Shown: piece after piece, positions 33,634 through 43,349 of the stretch
Layout of the letters: every line of letters starts with the position of its first letter
How positions within the stretch are numbered: the first letter of the stretch is position 1
DNA from: Colwellia sp. MB3u-41
Lineage (GTDB): Bacteria > Pseudomonadota > Gammaproteobacteria > Enterobacterales > Alteromonadaceae
Reading direction: 5' to 3'
DNA length: 64,000 bases
Assembly (NCBI RefSeq): GCF_014076845.1
Contig: NZ_JACGUT010000010.1
Location: 117,865 to 181,864, forward strand
Program-made: the position numbers and the translations under genes
Notes under the pieces: model-generated
What the model was told of the DNA's origin: nothing
Database searches by the model: none
Seen by the model: the letters and a program-made list of their open reading frames with translations, nothing else

Positions 33634-36600
33634 ATGCGTTTACTATTCTGTCTGTTTTATTTGTTAATTTCTATTAATTTATATGCAAGTGAATCAACTA
33701 TTCATTTTAGCCATTTATCCGATGTCGATGGTTTGTCTACCAATACTATTAATGATGTACTTCAAACTAAGGATGCCTTCATTTGGGTAGCAACAGTAAA
33801 TGGTTTAAATCGTTATGATGGTTATCAATTTAAGGCTTTTCGCCATGATCCTGATAATATTGATACAGTCTCAGACAATTTTATAACGGCTCTGATTGAA
33901 GATAAGCAAGGTGGTTTATGGGTAGGTACCAGTGCAGGCGGCTTAAATTATTTTAATGTTAAAACTGAAAAATTTAAACATTATTTTAGTGTGTCAGAAG
34001 AAGAAAATAGTATCAGTGATAATTATATAAATAGTGTTTTTCAAGATAGTAATAACACTATTTGGATTGCAACCAAGAACGGCTTAAATAAATTCAATGT
34101 AAAAACAAAAACATTTAAACGTTTTATTTATCAAAAAAAGAACACTAAATATAACGACTTTCATTCCATTATAGAAGATAAAAAAGGGATGTTGTGGTTA
34201 ACGAGCAATCGTGGGGGGCTCACTCAGTTTAACCCCGTAATAGAAACGTTCACCTATTATAGCGATAAGAATAATCAAGTGAACAATATTAACGCTGATC
34301 GAGTTAATGCCTTACTTTTAGCTAAAAATGGAGATGTTTGGCTTGGAACTAACCTAGGCATTAGTATATTTGATACCACCGATAAAAAATTTATTGATTT
34401 TATTACCCTTCCAGTAAAAGATGGTGTGGCAAATAGTAATATTCATGATATTTACCAAGACAGTAACAATGACTTCTGGATTGGCACTTTTTCAGGGCTT
34501 TATAAATATACTGCAGCGATCCAGTCATTTACTCATTTTGAAGAAAATAATAGTGATTCAAGTAGTTTAAGTTTTAATCAAATTACCGATATTTATGAAG
34601 ATAAAAATTATAATTTATGGGTAGGTACTTATGGTGGAGGGCTTAATAAATTAGCGCTTAATCAATTTAACTTTGCTCATATTCAACATTCAACCACTAA
34701 TATTAATAGTCTGAGTAATAACCTAGCGTTTGCTATAGCTGAGGATAATTACGATTATTTTTGGTATGGCACTTTTGGTGGTTTAAATAGGTATAATCCT
34801 AAAACGCTAACTTTCACTACATTTACCCATGATGCTAATCAAGCTAGTACTATCAGCAGTAATAATGTTTTGTCTGTTTATGTCGACAGTAAAAATAATA
34901 AATGGGTCGGTACTTACGATGGCGGCTTAAATAAACTCAGTAATAATTCAAGCGAATTCAAGCATTATCAACACCAAGCGAACGATGCTTCTAGTATTAG
35001 TCATAATTCAATTTTATCTATACAAGAAGACTATGCAAATAAATTATGGGTTGGTACTTGGGGGGGGGGATTAAATAAATTCGACACAACAAGTGGAAAA
35101 TTTAACCGCTTCGTTGCTGATGGAAATGAAAATAGCCTTAGCAATAATACAGTTTGGGACATATATCAAGATCAGAAAAACCGTTTATGGGTTGGCACAG
35201 ATAATGGTTTAAATTTATATCAAGAAAATAGAGAAAATTTCATCGTATTTAAGCATGACCCTGATAATCGCAATAGCTTGTCTAATAATAAAATAATGAC
35301 CATTTATCAAGACAAGCAAAATATTTTCTGGTTTGGTACATGGGGGGGGCTTAACAAATATGATGAATCTACAGGGGTATTTACCCACTATCGTGAACAA
35401 GATGGGCTGGCTAACGACAGTGTATACGGCATTTTAGAAGATCCCCAAGGCACCTTATGGCTAAGTACCAATAAGGGAATTTCGCATTTTGATCCTAAAA
35501 CAGAAACTTTTAAAAATTACGATGTTTATGACGGCTTACAAGGGAATGAGTTTAATGGGGGCGCTTATTATAAAAGTAAAACCGGCGAGTTGTTCTTTGG
35601 TGGGGTCAATGGCATTAGCCACTTTTTTCCTGAAAGTATTGAGAATGATAATACAATCGCTAATGTTGGTTTGACCGATTTTTTATTAAATAATATATCT
35701 GTACCGGTTATTTCGTCAAGCGTTGACGATAACATCGGTGTTGTGAATGAAAATATTTTTAGCCTTGAACAGGCGATAAATCAACTCGATAGTCTCACCC
35801 TTTCACATAATGAAAAATTAGTTACTTTTGAATTTTCAGCTCTCCACTTTTCTGAGCCAATGAGTAATAAATATGCTTACACACTTGAAGGTTTTGATGA
35901 AAAATGGGTTTATACCGATGCAAAAAACCGCCGAGCCACTTACACCAATTTACCAGCAGGCGATTATGTCTTTCGGGTAAAAGCCAGTAATGGTGACGGC
36001 TACTGGAACGAACAAGGAAAGTCATTAAACGTTAAGGTGTTACCCGCGCCATGGCTTTCTTGGTGGGCGTTTACTTTTTATTTTATTGTCGGTATTGGCG
36101 CGCTAATCTCTTATATTTATCGTTTGAATTACCAACGTTTAAAAGAGCAAGCCATTAATTTACGTTTAACCCGCGTTGATAAATTGAAAGATGAATTTTT
36201 AGCCAATACTTCCCATGAGTTACGTACGCCCTTAAACGGTATTATTGGTTTAGCTGAATCGTTAATCGACGGTGTGGCAGGGCAATTACCTGATAAAGCC
36301 AATCACGATTTATCTATGGTAGTGGCAAGTGGTCGGCGTTTGTCTAACTTAGTGAACGATATTTTAGATTTCGCTAAGTTAAAAAACCATGGTTTGCAGA
36401 TCCACACTTCAGCAATTGATATTAACAGCATGATTGATGTGGTATTCACGTTATCTCGTGCAACATTAAAAATCAAAAATTTAGTGCTAGTCAATAATAT
36501 TGCCAGCGATTTTCCTGCGGTAGAAGCAGATGAAGACCGACTCCAGCAAATTCTTTTTAATATTGTCGGTAACGCGATTAAATTTACCGAGTCAGGCACT

Positions 36601-39600
36601 ATTACTGTTTCAGCCCAACTCGTTGGTAATAGTGAAAGTGACGAGCAACAGTTTGTTTGTATTGATATTACCGATACCGGTATCGGTATCGCCGCAGAAA
36701 ATTTATCAACCATTTTCGAATCTTTTGAACAAATATCAGGAGATGAAACACGCGGTGCCAGTGGTACAGGTTTAGGTTTAGCGGTATCTAAACAGTTAGT
36801 TGAATTACATGGTGGCAAAATCACCGTAAGCTCTACACTTAATAAAGGGAGTACCTTTAGTTTTACTTTACCTGTTTATACGCTTGATGGCCGTGAGATT
36901 GGTGAATCGTCGACCCTGTTTGATGGAAAAAACGAGCAAACTAAACAGCAATTGTCACGTTTACAGGCGTTAGATGACACCATAGAATACTTCCCCCTCG
37001 ACAATGAATTCAATAAAGCTGTAAGTGGCTCTATTACAAGTAAAGATAATCGTGATTTTAGGGTATTGATTGTTGATGACGATGCGATTAATCGGCAAGT
37101 GCTACATAATTATTTATTGCCGCTTAACTATCAATTGTTTCAGGCCAATGGCGGTGAACAAGCATTAGCGTTTATTGAAAAAGCGAGTGAAGGTCTTCCT
37201 GAAGGAGAACGTCCGTTTGATTTGATTTTACTTGATATTATGATGCCAAAGGTTTCAGGTTATGAAGTGTGTAGAAAGCTTCGTGAAACTTATTTAGTGA
37301 ACGAATTACCAGTGATTTTCTTAACCGCTAAAAATCAGGTCGTCGATTTAGTTGAAAGCTTTGCTGCTGGTGGTAATGACTATTTAACCAAACCTATTTC
37401 GAAGCACGAACTGTTATCTCGTGTAGAAACGCATTTAACCTTACTTGATATCAATCGGAGTTTAGAGCAAAAAGTGGCTGAACGAACCGTTGAACTTGAA
37501 CATGCGATGCAAGCGAAAGGCGAGTTCTTGGCAAAAATGAGTCATGAAATTCGCACACCGATGAATGCTATTATTGGTTTAGGTTATTTAACACTTAAAA
37601 CAGATTTAGATCCCCATCAGAAAGACCTAATTGGAAAAACGCAAGATGCCTCGCAAGCACTTTTAGGGCTAATTAACGATATTCTCGACTTCTCAAAAAT
37701 AGAAGCAGGTAAAATGTCGGTAGAATCTGTCACCGTGAATATGAGCGGATTGATTAAGAAAACCAATAATATTTGTGCCTTGCGTGCGCATGCTAAAAAC
37801 TTAGAACTTATTGTAAAAGTACACAGTGATGTGCCAACACATATTAAGTCTGATCCGATACGCTTGCAGCAAATTCTGGTGAACTTAGTGAGTAATGCAA
37901 TAAAGTTTACTGACCAAGGTCATATTCTTATTGAAGTCGGTTTGGCTAAACAGCCATTAACTAAAGATGACGATAGCCAATTAATACTTGAGTTCAGTGT
38001 TTCTGATACCGGTATCGGTTTAGAAACAGCGACAATGAATAACCTCTTTCAATCGTTTACGCAAGCGGACAGTTCTATTACTCGTAAATTTGGTGGTACG
38101 GGTTTAGGTCTCTCAATTTGTAAAGAGCTGAGCGGCTTAATGGGCGGTGAAGTTTGGGTTGAGAGTACGTTAGGTGAAGGCAGTAAATTTAGTTTTAATA
38201 TCGTCTGTGAAAAAAGCGATTTGCCCGTGAGTAAATTGGAAAATATTGATGCTATTAAAGGACTCAATATTTTAGTAGTTGATGACAACGAGCTTTGTTT
38301 AAATGTGATCACTGAATTATTACAAGAGTTTCATTGTGAAATTACTGCCGTTGAAAGTGCAGAAAAAGCATTAGAGCTGTTAGCCACAGCAAAAAGTAAT
38401 GATGAATCTTACGACTTAGTTATTACCGATTGGCGTATGCCTAATATGGATGGCATTGCCTTTGCAAAAGCCATACAAGATGATAAAAACCTTTACGACG
38501 TTCGAGCCGTATTAATGGTAACTGCTTTCGATAAAAATGATGCTATGCCGTTAGCGAGTTCCGCTGGTATTGATGGCTTTTTAGAAAAACCCGTTAATGC
38601 TACGGTGCTTTTAGAGGCGATGATGTACGCATTAAAAATTGATCTTGATGAAGATTTTTATAATATGAAAAATGCGAGTTTAATGGATTTCTCATCAACA
38701 GATATATTGTTAGTTGAAGACAATGAATTAAACCAACAAGTGGTGTTAGGCTTTTTAGAAGATACCAAAGCTAAGGTCGATGTCGCGAGTAATGGTTTAA
38801 TTGCCTTAGAAAAGTTAGCCAATAAAAACTATGACCTTGTCTTGATGGATATACAAATGCCTGAAATGGATGGTGTAACCGCAACACAAGAAATTAGAAA
38901 ACAAGCTCGATTTAACGCGCTGCCTATTATTGCTATGACCGCCCACGCGATGCCTAACGAACTGAACAAATGTTTAGACGTAGGGATGAATGAATACTTT
39001 ACTAAACCCATAGATCCCAATGCTCTATTTAGCCTAATGGCAAAATACTTAAGTGATAAAATTAATGGGGTGCAAAATAAGAATGATCATTGCACAGAAA
39101 AATCGTCTGATATTGCTGAGTTGGTTATTGAACCACCTGGCGAGACGTTAATGGAACGTATTACAAAACTGACCTGTTTAGACAGTAAAAAAGCCTTGTT
39201 GGCTATGGGCGGCAGGCAGCATATTTATCAGAAGTTGGTCATTGATTTTTATAAAAGTACAAAAGTATTGCATGTGGAATTAGAGCAGGCTTATCAAGAT
39301 AAAGACTTTAATACATTATATCGACTTGCTCATTCTTTAAAATCAAATGCTGCTTATATTGGTGCTTATCATTTAGCGGATTTGTCGGCTGAATTAGAAG
39401 GTCAGATAAAAGATCAACCAGAAAAAAGTGCGTCGTTCATAAAGCTGCTCATTAACGAACATCAAATAATATTGTCGGCTTTAACGACTTTAACGGATCA
39501 AGACATTAGCGCTTCTTTAGGTGAACAACCTAAAGTATCGCTTAATAAAGAGTTGCTGACGGTGTTACTTAATTCTATGGTGTACTTACTTGAGCAAGAA

Positions 39601-39759
39601 GATGCTGAAGTAGAAGATTTATTACCGACATTGGCAGAGTATACTCAAGGTAGTGATCTCGGCAGTCTCGTTGATAATATTGTCGAATTAATTGAAGATG
39701 TTGAATATGCTAGCGCATTAAAATGTATCGAAGCATTAAAAAATAAACTAGTATCGTAA
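33634..39759 (+). CDS. Giant hybrid histidine kinase: beta-propeller sensor, two kinase cores, three receivers, HPt
   Basis: A signal peptide or TM at the N-terminus is followed by about 650 residues of two-component-regulator propeller repeats (recurring WVGTYGGGLNK, YDGYQFKAF) and a Y_Y_Y domain (YAYTLEGFDEKW; AGDYVFRVKASNGDG). A TM follows at about 810-830. The cytosolic part is a double kinase: HisKA-HATPase 1 with NTSHELRTPLNG (His861), receiver 1 (Asp1201, LLDIMMPKVSG), HisKA-HATPase 2 with KMSHEIRTPMNA (His1304), receiver 2 (Asp1599, ITDWRMPNMDG), receiver 3 (Asp1739, LMDIQMPEMDG) and HPt with AHSLKSNAAY (His1900). This order allows a complete internal phosphorelay. In Bacteroidota such propeller kinases sense glycans; here the ligand is unknown. 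The GGDEF gene begins two bases after the stop, so it is probably the output. Confidence 0.94.
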   Translation: MRLLFCLFYLLISINLYASESTIHFSHLSDVDGLSTNTINDVLQTKDAFIWVATVNGLNRYDGYQFKAFRHDPDNIDTVSDNFITALIEDKQGGLWVGTSAGGLNYFNVKTEKFKHYFSVSEEENSISDNYINSVFQDSNNTIWIATKNGLNKFNVKTKTFKRFIYQKKNTKYNDFHSIIEDKKGMLWLTSNRGGLTQFNPVIETFTYYSDKNNQVNNINADRVNALLLAKNGDVWLGTNLGISIFDTTDKKFIDFITLPVKDGVANSNIHDIYQDSNNDFWIGTFSGLYKYTAAIQSFTHFEENNSDSSSLSFNQITDIYEDKNYNLWVGTYGGGLNKLALNQFNFAHIQHSTTNINSLSNNLAFAIAEDNYDYFWYGTFGGLNRYNPKTLTFTTFTHDANQASTISSNNVLSVYVDSKNNKWVGTYDGGLNKLSNNSSEFKHYQHQANDASSISHNSILSIQEDYANKLWVGTWGGGLNKFDTTSGKFNRFVADGNENSLSNNTVWDIYQDQKNRLWVGTDNGLNLYQENRENFIVFKHDPDNRNSLSNNKIMTIYQDKQNIFWFGTWGGLNKYDESTGVFTHYREQDGLANDSVYGILEDPQGTLWLSTNKGISHFDPKTETFKNYDVYDGLQGNEFNGGAYYKSKTGELFFGGVNGISHFFPESIENDNTIANVGLTDFLLNNISVPVISSSVDDNIGVVNENIFSLEQAINQLDSLTLSHNEKLVTFEFSALHFSEPMSNKYAYTLEGFDEKWVYTDAKNRRATYTNLPAGDYVFRVKASNGDGYWNEQGKSLNVKVLPAPWLSWWAFTFYFIVGIGALISYIYRLNYQRLKEQAINLRLTRVDKLKDEFLANTSHELRTPLNGIIGLAESLIDGVAGQLPDKANHDLSMVVASGRRLSNLVNDILDFAKLKNHGLQIHTSAIDINSMIDVVFTLSRATLKIKNLVLVNNIASDFPAVEADEDRLQQILFNIVGNAIKFTESGTITVSAQLVGNSESDEQQFVCIDITDTGIGIAAENLSTIFESFEQISGDETRGASGTGLGLAVSKQLVELHGGKITVSSTLNKGSTFSFTLPVYTLDGREIGESSTLFDGKNEQTKQQLSRLQALDDTIEYFPLDNEFNKAVSGSITSKDNRDFRVLIVDDDAINRQVLHNYLLPLNYQLFQANGGEQALAFIEKASEGLPEGERPFDLILLDIMMPKVSGYEVCRKLRETYLVNELPVIFLTAKNQVVDLVESFAAGGNDYLTKPISKHELLSRVETHLTLLDINRSLEQKVAERTVELEHAMQAKGEFLAKMSHEIRTPMNAIIGLGYLTLKTDLDPHQKDLIGKTQDASQALLGLINDILDFSKIEAGKMSVESVTVNMSGLIKKTNNICALRAHAKNLELIVKVHSDVPTHIKSDPIRLQQILVNLVSNAIKFTDQGHILIEVGLAKQPLTKDDDSQLILEFSVSDTGIGLETATMNNLFQSFTQADSSITRKFGGTGLGLSICKELSGLMGGEVWVESTLGEGSKFSFNIVCEKSDLPVSKLENIDAIKGLNILVVDDNELCLNVITELLQEFHCEITAVESAEKALELLATAKSNDESYDLVITDWRMPNMDGIAFAKAIQDDKNLYDVRAVLMVTAFDKNDAMPLASSAGIDGFLEKPVNATVLLEAMMYALKIDLDEDFYNMKNASLMDFSSTDILLVEDNELNQQVVLGFLEDTKAKVDVASNGLIALEKLANKNYDLVLMDIQMPEMDGVTATQEIRKQARFNALPIIAMTAHAMPNELNKCLDVGMNEYFTKPIDPNALFSLMAKYLSDKINGVQNKNDHCTEKSSDIAELVIEPPGETLMERITKLTCLDSKKALLAMGGRQHIYQKLVIDFYKSTKVLHVELEQAYQDKDFNTLYRLAHSLKSNAAYIGAYHLADLSAELEGQIKDQPEKSASFIKLLINEHQIILSALTTLTDQDISASLGEQPKVSLNKELLTVLLNSMVYLLEQEDAEVEDLLPTLAEYTQGSDLGSLVDNIVELIEDVEYASALKCIEALKNKLVS

Positions 39760-39761
39760 GC

Positions 39762-40673
39762 ATGAAAACTTTAGAGCAAAGCATATTAATTGTTGATGAC
39801 GATAAAGCAAATCGCAAAATGCTGAAAGAGTTGTTACAAGAACAAGCAAAAATTATTTTTGCAAAAAACGGTCAACAAGCCAAAAAACTGGCTATAAAAC
39901 ATGTGCCTGACCTTATTCTATTAGATGTGGTTATGCCTGATTTATCTGGTTTTGAGGTCATTGATATTTTAAAAAATGATCCTGAAACGATGAATATTTC
40001 CGTGATTTTTATCACCGGCTTAGCCAATGACGACGATGAAGAGCGTGGCTTTAATTTAGGGGGCTGTGACTATATTTATAAACCCTTTAAATCGAACATT
40101 GTTATAGCACGAGTGATGATGCATTTAGAGTTGATTCGTCAACGAAAAATGCTAGACGAAATAGCCCATATCGATGCTTTAACCGGGGTTAATAATCGCC
40201 GTAAAATGGATGTTGTTCTAAAAGAGGAAGTGGCTGCTATCAAGCAAGAAAACACGACGTTATTAGTGGGCCTTATCGATATAGACTACTTCAAGCAATA
40301 TAACGATAACTACGGCCATGGTGCTGGCGATGTAGCATTAAGACAAGTTGGACAGGCACTGCGTGAAATTTGTTTACGACCACGAGATTTTGTTGCGCGT
40401 TATGGCGGTGAAGAATTTGTTATTATTTTACCTGATTGTGATAAAGCAAGCGCTGACATTATGCTCAGCAATATTGATCAAGCTATAAAAGACAAAATGA
40501 TTAAACATGAATACTCTAGTGTGTCTAAGCAGTTAACGGTTAGTGTGGGTGCCGTTGTTGTGAATTCATCAGAGTCAGCTTTTGTCGCTGGTATTATGAA
40601 AAAAGTTGATACCTTATTATACCAGGCGAAAAATAACGGTCGAAATCAGTGGTGTATTGCTGAATTGTATTAA
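39762..40673 (+). CDS. REC-GGDEF response regulator, diguanylate cyclase
   Basis: The N-terminal receiver (LIVDDDKANRKML; phospho-acceptor Asp55 in LLDVVMPDLSG; YIYKPFKSNI) is joined to a GGDEF domain with the active-site GGEEF. The inhibitory I-site RPRD lies five residues before GGEEF, so product inhibition is expected. This is the PleD/WspR-like way of linking phosphorylation to c-di-GMP synthesis. The ATG is two bases after the giant kinase stop, so the two are cotranscribed and probably a cognate pair. The decayed kinase gene follows downstream. Confidence 0.95.
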   Translation: MKTLEQSILIVDDDKANRKMLKELLQEQAKIIFAKNGQQAKKLAIKHVPDLILLDVVMPDLSGFEVIDILKNDPETMNISVIFITGLANDDDEERGFNLGGCDYIYKPFKSNIVIARVMMHLELIRQRKMLDEIAHIDALTGVNNRRKMDVVLKEEVAAIKQENTTLLVGLIDIDYFKQYNDNYGHGAGDVALRQVGQALREICLRPRDFVARYGGEEFVIILPDCDKASADIMLSNIDQAIKDKMIKHEYSSVSKQLTVSVGAVVVNSSESAFVAGIMKKVDTLLYQAKNNGRNQWCIAELY

Positions 40674-40784
40674 CTGTTTTTTTATATAAAAAACCTGATA
40701 TTATTCACTTTCTTTAATCCAATATTTTACTAAACTTAAAACAACGACATTAAGTGAGCTTTACCATTGTCTACTCCTAAAATA

Positions 40785-42120
40785 GGCCACTTCAAAATAT
40801 AAGGCATTAGATAGCCAACAATATATCCTGCAGCTTGAGCAAGAAATTGCTGGAAGGAAACGTTCTGAAAAACTTCATCACGCGCTATTTAAAGTAACGT
40901 CGGTAGATTATAACAATAATAATCTCGATTCATTTTATCAAACCGTTCATAACACCATTGCTGAACTCATTTATTCAAAGAATTTCTTTATTGCTTTATA
41001 TAGTGAATAAGACCTAATTTTAACGATCCCCTACTTTATTAACGAGAAAGACGAGCAAGATGTTGTTGATAGAAAGTGGCTAATGGCAAGGTAGTTAGTT
41101 CCTATGTCATCAGAAACCGCAAAGCGCAATTATTAGATATTACGTAAATAAATAAGCTTATTACGCATGGGGAGATAGAATAAGTTATTGGTTCAAAAGA
41201 CTTTATCTCATGGGTGGGGCACCGATGATTTTAGCTAACTTTTTACACGGGGTAATTGTGATTCAAAGTTACGATAAAGATATTATTTATAACAAAGACG
41301 ATCTTATGCTGCTTAACTTTGTGGCGCAACATGTCGCGAATACTATTGATACATTGGTAAATAGCCAGTAGCGAAAAGAATCTCAGTTAAAAATGGCTAA
41401 GCAACATCGTCTGCTTGAGCAAAAAATAGAGATTTTAAGCGAGCTATTAAATAATTGAAGACAACTCAAGAAGTACTGATACAAAAAGAAAAGATGCTCT
41501 CATTAGGTGGTCTTGTGGCGGGGATTGCACATGAAATTAATACTCCGTTAGGGATTTGCGTCACGGGTGTTAGCCATTTATAAGAAGAGTATAAAATAGT
41601 GAAGCGTTCGGTCGATAATAAATCAATTACAGAACTACAATTGATGAATTTTTTGAAGATATTGAAGAGGTGCTGACGATTCTTGCCATGAACATTTAGC
41701 GTAGTGCATTGCTAGTGAATAGTTTTAAGTAAGTTGCTGTAGATCAATTATCTAATGAGATACAAAATATTAATGTACTTCAATATATTGATGAAATTAT
41801 TTTATCATTAAGACCAACATTAAAAAGCCCCCTAATAACTGATAATGTTAATGCAGGAGCTATTTCACAAATATTCAGTAATTTAATTTTAAATTCCGTA
41901 AATCATGCTTTTACCAAAGGTGCTAAAGGTAGTGTGCTTATCTAAGTATATATGAAGAAAGGGAGTATTATTATTAGATATCGAGATGATGATACAGGTA
42001 TTGATGATAAAGCGTTTAAGTTACTTTTTGAAATCTTCTACACGAAAAAAAGAGGAGAAGGGTGCATTTTTTTAGGAACACACTCAGTTGTTAGTGCGAT
42101 TAACGGTTAAAAGCCAAGTA
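40785..42120 (+). pseudogene. Decayed GAF-type sensor histidine kinase
   Basis: No frame longer than about 60 codons survives here, yet translated pieces clearly belong to a histidine kinase. A coiled-coil start LEQEIAGRKRSEKLHHALF leads into a GAF-like stretch (VHNTIAELIYSKNFFIALYSE, then a stop). Further on comes a HisKA segment [20 protein letters not shown] at about 41490-41570, and an HATPase N-box piece IFSNLILNSVNHAFTKG near 41870-41925 followed by DDDTGIDDKAFK. Numerous stops and frameshifts separate these pieces. It is on the same strand as the giant kinase and GGDEF genes and may once have belonged to their pathway. The exact ends are approximate. Confidence 0.85.
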
Positions 42121-42158
42121 GGTAAATACTGAGCTTATCTGATTAAATTTCTTATGGC

Positions 42159-43211
42159 TTAACTTTTTGGCTTTTCAGCAATGGTAACTGATACTTCTAA
42201 TAATTTTTTGTTTCTAACTAACTTAAAAGTCAGCGTTGTGCCAGGTTTTGTTTCTGCAACAATGTCGAGGGCTTGTGGAAATGAATTGATCGCGACATTA
42301 TCTATTTCATAAATAATGTCGCCTGGTTTCAAGCCAGCTTTAAATGCGGGGCTGTTCTCTTCAACAGCATCAATAGCAAAACCTTTCATTGTATTGAGTG
42401 ATTGTGAAACAGTTACCCCTAAATAACCACGAATAACTCTGCCATTGGCAATAATCTTCATCATCACTTTATGGGCAAGTGAATAGGGGACGGCGAAAAA
42501 TATGCCTTGAATACTTCTTTCTTGATTGGTGAACTTCCTTGAATTAATGCCCACTAATTCGCCGTTAGTATTTATCAATGCACCGCCAGAGTTACCTTCG
42601 TTGATTGCGGCATCCATTTGTAATAACTCTAAGTAATTAATAACACTTAAACCACTCCGACCTGTTGCACTAATAACACCTTGGGTGACTGTTTGTCCTA
42701 AATTGAACGGATTACCTATCGCAAGGACGACATCACCAACAAGTGACTGTAAGTTAGCTCTTTGGGGGATCACAGGTAAATTGCTTGTTTCAACTTTAAG
42801 TACGGCTAAGTCAGTGTAAGCATCGAAGCCAATTAATTCTGCAGGAAATTGTTGACCATTCTGGAGTAACACCGTGATTAAGTCAGCATTTTGCACTACA
42901 TGATAATTCGTTAAAATGTAACCATCGGCATGCATGATAACACCTGACCCTAAGTTAGTAGGTCTTCTTGCTTTTGCTCGATATACGGGGTTTGAATTTA
43001 TTTCTTCAGAATAAATATTCACCACAGCTGGACTAGCGGTGCTGACAGCTTTTGCATAAGACAGTGGTTGTTGGGGTTGCTGTTGATTTTTTTGAAGTAC
43101 TTGCAAAGTATTCGTGCGTAGCTCGGGTACTAATAGGAGTAAAGCAACAGCTATCATTACACCATAACTGGCTGGGCGAACAATATATTTTATTAGGTTG
43201 ATTATGTTCAA
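42159..43211 (-). CDS. degS: Periplasmic site-1 protease DegS
   Basis: DegS is anchored in the inner membrane and senses misfolded outer-membrane proteins with its PDZ domain, then cuts RseA to release sigma E. The sequence has an N-terminal TM (YGVMIAVALLLLVPEL), a trypsin-like protease domain with His in TNYHVVQNAD, Asp in TDLAVLKV and Ser in NEGNSGGAL, and a single PDZ domain (RGYLGVTVSQ; AGLKPGDIIYEI). The length of 350 aa and the single PDZ separate it from DegQ/DegP. It lies downstream of degQ on the same strand, with a terminator between them, as in many gammaproteobacteria. Confidence 0.95.
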   Translation of the reverse strand: MNIINLIKYIVRPASYGVMIAVALLLLVPELRTNTLQVLQKNQQQPQQPLSYAKAVSTASPAVVNIYSEEINSNPVYRAKARRPTNLGSGVIMHADGYILTNYHVVQNADLITVLLQNGQQFPAELIGFDAYTDLAVLKVETSNLPVIPQRANLQSLVGDVVLAIGNPFNLGQTVTQGVISATGRSGLSVINYLELLQMDAAINEGNSGGALINTNGELVGINSRKFTNQERSIQGIFFAVPYSLAHKVMMKIIANGRVIRGYLGVTVSQSLNTMKGFAIDAVEENSPAFKAGLKPGDIIYEIDNVAINSFPQALDIVAETKPGTTLTFKLVRNKKLLEVSVTIAEKPKS

Positions 43212-43295
43212 AATAATTTTTATTATAAGTATGTAATATCATTAATCATAGCATAAGCTTAGTTAAATTTTATAGTTTCAAAATAGTATTACTCA

Positions 43296-43322
43296 TAAAA
43301 AAGGCTCATAAAGAGCCTTTAA
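43296..43322 (-). terminator. Intrinsic terminator of degQ
   Basis: On the minus strand GGCTC-TTTAT-GAGCC is followed by a T-run. It lies 28 bases after the degQ stop and before degS, so degS needs its own promoter or read-through. Confidence 0.8.
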
Positions 43323-43349
43323 ATTAATTTTGAGGTTTACTTTTTAGCG

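Noticed and set aside
36303..36824. 173-codon minus-strand frame
   Set aside because: Antisense of the HATPase region of the giant kinase; such long shadows are common in this codon usage.
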